Positions 60,942 to 64,000 of a DNA stretch of 64,000 nucleotides are shown here, one piece after another (position 1 is the stretch's first letter; every line of letters starts with the position of its first letter). The DNA is from Flavobacteriales bacterium (GTDB taxonomy: Bacteria > Bacteroidota > Bacteroidia > Flavobacteriales_F > PHOS-HE28), in contig JAHBUK010000001.1 in the NCBI GenBank assembly GCA_019638115.1, positions 948,238 to 1,012,237 on the forward strand, given 5' to 3'. A program made the position numbers and the translations under genes. The notes under the pieces are model-generated. The model saw nothing but the letters and a program-made list of their open reading frames with translations, did not search any database and had not been told where the DNA came from.

Positions 60942-62756
60942 ATGCTGCACGCCATGCGCCTCTTCCTCCTGCTTGCCCTCTTCCCCTTCACCCTGCACGC
61001 CCAGCTCCAGCCCGGCTACGACCGCGACGAGGCCATCGAGATGCTGCGGGTGTGCATGAGCTTCGTGGATACCCCCATGGAGGGCATGGCGATCACCTCC
61101 AGCGAGCGTTTCCGCCGCGTGTACCGCTCGCCGGTGATGGGCTTGAAGAACATGTGGGAGCTGCTGAGCGATGACAAGGGCACGGCGGTGATCAGCCTGC
61201 GCGGCACCACGGCCGAGATGGTGAGCTGGCTGGAGAACGGCTACGCGGCGATGATCCCTGCGCAGGGCGAGATCCGCCTGGAGAACGGCAGCACTTTTCG
61301 CTACCACCTGGCGGACGACCCGCGCGCAGCAGTACACGTGGGCTGGACCGTGGGCATGGCCTTCCTGCAACGCGACATCCTACCGAAGATCGATTCGCTG
61401 TACCAAGCCGGCACACGCGACATGATCATAGCCGGGCACAGCCAGGGCGGCGCGCTGTGCTACCTGCTCACCGCGCATGTGCGGCAACTGCAACGCGAAG
61501 GGCGCCTCCCGGCCGACATCCGTTTCAAGACCTACGCCAGCGCTGCACCCAAGCCGGGCAACACGGCCTTTGCGCACCACTACGAGCACCACACGCGCGG
61601 TTGGGCCTTCAACACGGTGAACGCGCTGGACTGGGTGCCCGAGGTGCCCATGAGCATCCAAACGGTGAACGACTTCAATGTGGTGAACCCCTTCAGCGAC
61701 GCCAAGAAGGCCATGGGCCAACTGCCGCTGAAAAAGCGCGTGGCCGGCAAGTACGTGTACAACAAGCTGGACAAGCCCACGCGCAAGGCCCAGCGCAACT
61801 ACACGCGTTTCCTGGGCAGCTCGGCGGGCAACTTCGTGCGCCGCGAACTGCCCGAGTTGGAGACGCCCGCCTATGTGGAGAGCAACCTCTACGTGCGCAC
61901 CGGGGCGATCGTCACGCTACTGCCCGACAGTGCCTACTTGGCGCGCTTCCCACAGAACAAGGAGACGCCTTTCGTGAACCACATGCTGGATCCGTACCTG
62001 TACTTACTTGAGCGCTGGACGCCGGATGTGTACTTAACGGAAGCGCCTCCGGTTCAAGACCCCAAGCTTGCCCTGCGTCAGCGGCTGATCACCGACGGCA
62101 TCCACTTCCATGGCACGGGCCACGAGCCGGAGTGGATGCTGCAGATCAACCACGAAGGCGCCATGGGTTTCCGCATGCTGGACGATGCGCAGGGCTGGTT
62201 CACGCCGCCGGTACAACCCGCGCGCGCCGCCGATGCCAACGTGGTGTTGTACCAGGCGCAGACCGAGCGCGGCGAGTTGCGCGTCACCATCCAGGAGCAG
62301 CCCTGCACCGACAGCATGAGCGGCGACACCTTCCCCTACACCATGCGCATCGATGCCACCGACGCGAAGGTGAAGCACCAGGTGAACGGCTGCGGTCAGT
62401 ACCTGCCACCCGCCCGCCTGCACGATGTGTGGATGCTGGTGCGCGTGGGCGATCTACAGGTGCGTCCCGGCGAATTGCGCGAAGGCGCGCGGCAGGAGTT
62501 CAATACTGCGGAAGGCCGGGTGTTCGGCGCCACAGGCTGCAACACCCTGGACGGGCCCTTCGAGGTGCATGGCGAAACGCTGCGCATGGGTCCCTTGCGC
62601 ATGACCAAACGCATGTGCGCCGACCATGCGGAAGAAGTGGAACGAGCGTTCATGGAAGCTCTTGGGGCAGGCTGGGTCCGCTACATGCTGAAGGGGAACG
62701 ACCTTCTCTTGCACAACCCAAGCGGTGCGGAATTGCTGTTCCGCAGAGTGGAGTAA
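60942..62756 (+). CDS. Secreted lipase (class 3)-META domain fusion
   Basis: The protein has 604 residues with a signal peptide (MRLFLLLALFPFTLHAQ; ATG 60942 or 60954). Residues about 50-400 form an alpha/beta-hydrolase of lipase class 3: nucleophile S167 in IIAGHSQGGALCYLL, aspartate probably in NALDWVPEVPMS, and histidine probably in FVNHMLDPYLYLL. Residues about 380-490 form a COG3650-like domain (GHEPEWMLQINHEGAMGFRM, QEQPCTDSMSGDTFPYTMRI). The C-terminus (about 520-604) is a META/HslJ-like domain (VFGATGCNTLDGPFEVHGET, LRMGPLRMTKRMC). It likely acts in the periplasm or outside the cell on an ester; the substrate is unknown. I do not recall this domain combination as common. Confidence 0.87.
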   Translation: MLHAMRLFLLLALFPFTLHAQLQPGYDRDEAIEMLRVCMSFVDTPMEGMAITSSERFRRVYRSPVMGLKNMWELLSDDKGTAVISLRGTTAEMVSWLENGYAAMIPAQGEIRLENGSTFRYHLADDPRAAVHVGWTVGMAFLQRDILPKIDSLYQAGTRDMIIAGHSQGGALCYLLTAHVRQLQREGRLPADIRFKTYASAAPKPGNTAFAHHYEHHTRGWAFNTVNALDWVPEVPMSIQTVNDFNVVNPFSDAKKAMGQLPLKKRVAGKYVYNKLDKPTRKAQRNYTRFLGSSAGNFVRRELPELETPAYVESNLYVRTGAIVTLLPDSAYLARFPQNKETPFVNHMLDPYLYLLERWTPDVYLTEAPPVQDPKLALRQRLITDGIHFHGTGHEPEWMLQINHEGAMGFRMLDDAQGWFTPPVQPARAADANVVLYQAQTERGELRVTIQEQPCTDSMSGDTFPYTMRIDATDAKVKHQVNGCGQYLPPARLHDVWMLVRVGDLQVRPGELREGARQEFNTAEGRVFGATGCNTLDGPFEVHGETLRMGPLRMTKRMCADHAEEVERAFMEALGAGWVRYMLKGNDLLLHNPSGAELLFRRVE

Positions 62757-62928
62757 AGGTCGCGGGGTGTGGGAACAATATCCCCAACCTGGTGATAGAT
62801 CTGGATGATCGGGGGATCGGCATGTGCTTCCGGTCCGAGGTTGAAGCCTTATGCCATGCGGGTTTCCGAAGGAATGATCCGATCGGCACGCAGTACGCGT
62901 ATATGGTGTACAACCAAATCCCCGCACC

Positions 62929-63093
62929 ATGCCACGCGCCAAGAAGAAGCTCATCCTCTCCCAGCCCATCAAGGACGGTTTGAAGGCGATCAAAGTGAAG
63001 CTGGACCACCGCACGGTGATCACGCTAAGCAGCTTGAAAGCATTGGAATTCTGGAAGACCCGCTACCCGAATGCGGAGGTGATCGGCCAGTAG
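62929..63093 (+). CDS. Small basic protein of 54 residues
   Basis: The frame runs from ATG 62929 to TAG 63091-63093 and encodes MPRAKKKLILSQPIKDGLKA followed by a strand-rich part (IKVKLDHRTVITL, then SSLKALEFWKTRYPNAEVIG). It has a basic N-terminus, an amphipathic C-terminal helix and no signal peptide. Codon use resembles that of neighbouring genes (GC at third positions), which argues for a real gene. No family is recognised; a nucleic-acid-binding or regulatory role would be speculation. The 172 bp between it and the lipase gene contain nothing clear. Confidence 0.6.
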   Translation: MPRAKKKLILSQPIKDGLKAIKVKLDHRTVITLSSLKALEFWKTRYPNAEVIGQ

Positions 63094-63156
63094 ACACCTG
63101 CTGCGCCTGAACAAAGAGGCCTCGCGGCGGATCGTTCAAAAGCTCCCGACCAGCGT

Positions 63157-64000
63157 TCAGGGCCGCACGAACCGGGCTGTCACGAAACCCAGGTTCGTGT
63201 AGAGCGATGCGCTGTACACACCAACTGCCAGCTTGGAGATGTCCACGGTGAAACTGTGCTCGCCTGCGGGCAAGTAGGAGCCGTGCACCTCGTGCACCAC
63301 AGCGCCCAACTCATCGTGTATCCGAATGCCAGCGTGCGAGCGGTGGTGGAGTTCCACGTCGATGCGGATGCTTCTTCCATCGCCCACGGGCACCACCACC
63401 AGGCGGTCCTGCACATGGGGTAGCGTCGAAGCATCAGGAATGGCGGTATTGACAGGGCCGTAGCGAAAGATGCCATAGCCACCTGCAAAGGCCAGCTGGT
63501 CGTTCACCTTGTGGAAACGGTTGAACCCGGGAATACCGAACGATGTGCTCCAGCTCTGTCCTCCGTTGCTGGTACTGAAGAGCAGGTTGTCGCCCGCCCA
63601 GCCAAGCTCCGGGGTAAGGAAGCCCACACCTTGCAAGCGTGCAGGTATGGTGGCCAGAGTGACCAAGCTCCATGTGGCACCAGCATCCTCGGAAACAGCG
63701 ATCCGTGGTAGCGTGTTGAACGCCGATTCGACCGAGGCATACAAATGCACGCCATCCGGGGACTGGATCTTCCAGAACCACTCGAAACCGCTGCCCGTGG
63801 TGAACACCTCGGTCCATGTGGTGCCACCATCCGTGGTGCGGTAGATGGATGCGCCGAGGCTGTTGGTCTGCGCACCACCCACCACGAACCCGGTATCCGC
63901 ATTGATGAACAAGATATCCACCAGGCACCAGGCCTGCGATGAGAAGTCGATGTGTTCCCAGGTTATCCCGGCATCGCTGCTTCTGATCACATAAGCGGGA
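63157..64000 (-). CDS. BNR/YCF48-like secreted protein, C-terminal part (runs off window)
   Basis: The frame is open to the right edge of the window, so the N-terminus is missing; about 281 residues are visible. It contains sialidase/YCF48-type repeats with the Asp-box-like pattern: RSSDAGITWEHIDF, RTTDGGTTWTEVF, VSEDAGATWSLVTL and STSNGGQSWSTSF. The last about 90 residues (VVPVGDGRSIRIDVELHHRS through GVYSASLYTNLGFVTARFVR) look like a divergent T9SS C-terminal domain. Such proteins are exported; the role is unknown. Confidence 0.85.
   Translation of the reverse strand, partial: PAYVIRSSDAGITWEHIDFSSQAWCLVDILFINADTGFVVGGAQTNSLGASIYRTTDGGTTWTEVFTTGSGFEWFWKIQSPDGVHLYASVESAFNTLPRIAVSEDAGATWSLVTLATIPARLQGVGFLTPELGWAGDNLLFSTSNGGQSWSTSFGIPGFNRFHKVNDQLAFAGGYGIFRYGPVNTAIPDASTLPHVQDRLVVVPVGDGRSIRIDVELHHRSHAGIRIHDELGAVVHEVHGSYLPAGEHSFTVDISKLAVGVYSASLYTNLGFVTARFVRP

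Overview
The window looks like a chromosomal segment of a GC-rich member of the Bacteroidota, most likely a Flavobacteriales-type lineage. The evidence is the many secreted proteins with type IX secretion (T9SS) C-terminal domains, both the 'YPNP' type A form and the gliding-motility form. Other lineage signs are the HesB-SufBCDSE-DUF59-DUF2480 cluster order, promoter boxes close to the Bacteroidota -7 consensus TAnnTTTG, and the near absence of Shine-Dalgarno sequences. The lineage below phylum is inference. I recognise no rRNA, tRNA, CRISPR array, prophage or intact insertion sequence.

Layout. 1-5.3 kb: a truncated secreted protein, two small overlapping genes, then a LytTR response regulator, a giant propeller sensor kinase and a small lipoprotein in overlapping order. 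5.4-10 kb: a helical-repeat protein, thiL, and a T9SS repeat protein broken by an in-frame TGA. 10.1-17.6 kb: a complete SUF iron-sulfur cluster operon with a probable metal-responsive operator. Nearly every intergenic gap in this operon holds a palindromic repeat; one repeat copy lies in frame inside sufS, and a four-helix-bundle gene sits between sufB and sufC. 17.7-29 kb: an M6-like secreted protease, a membrane protein downstream of purF, and two large cell-surface proteins with gliding-type C-terminal domains. 29-34 kb: the kynurenine-pathway pair 3-hydroxyanthranilate dioxygenase and ACMS decarboxylase, a small secreted protein, and a GEVED adhesin-like T9SS protein. 34-38 kb: an atypical SDR and an asd-histidine kinase-OmpR regulator operon. 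38-46.4 kb: a lamin-tail-domain surface protein, an aminotransferase-nitrilase-VOC operon, methylmalonyl-CoA epimerase and three envelope or secreted proteins. 46.5-49.1 kb: a visibly more AT-rich two-gene islet whose first gene starts with a heptanucleotide microsatellite. 49.1-55.1 kb: an FAD oxidoreductase, an OmpA-family protein, a CheY-like regulator, and the dxr-rseP-gtrA operon. 55.1-64 kb: nested palindromes in a gene-free stretch, a Cys-less ArsC-fold protein, a lipoprotein, a T9SS protein next to a T9SS-domain remnant, tsaC, a 94-bp tandem repeat, an HdeD-like protein, a lipase-META fusion, a 54-residue protein, and a truncated BNR-type T9SS protein.

How the genes work together: housekeeping functions (Fe-S assembly, purine, thiamine, isoprenoid and aspartate-family synthesis, tRNA threonylcarbamoylation) are interleaved with surface proteins that depend on T9SS export. 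The most unusual material is the density and variety of short palindromic repeats, especially across the suf operon, and several signs of gene decay or reshaping: the in-frame stop, the DUF2480 tail copy, the T9SS C-terminal remnant and the in-frame repeat in sufS.
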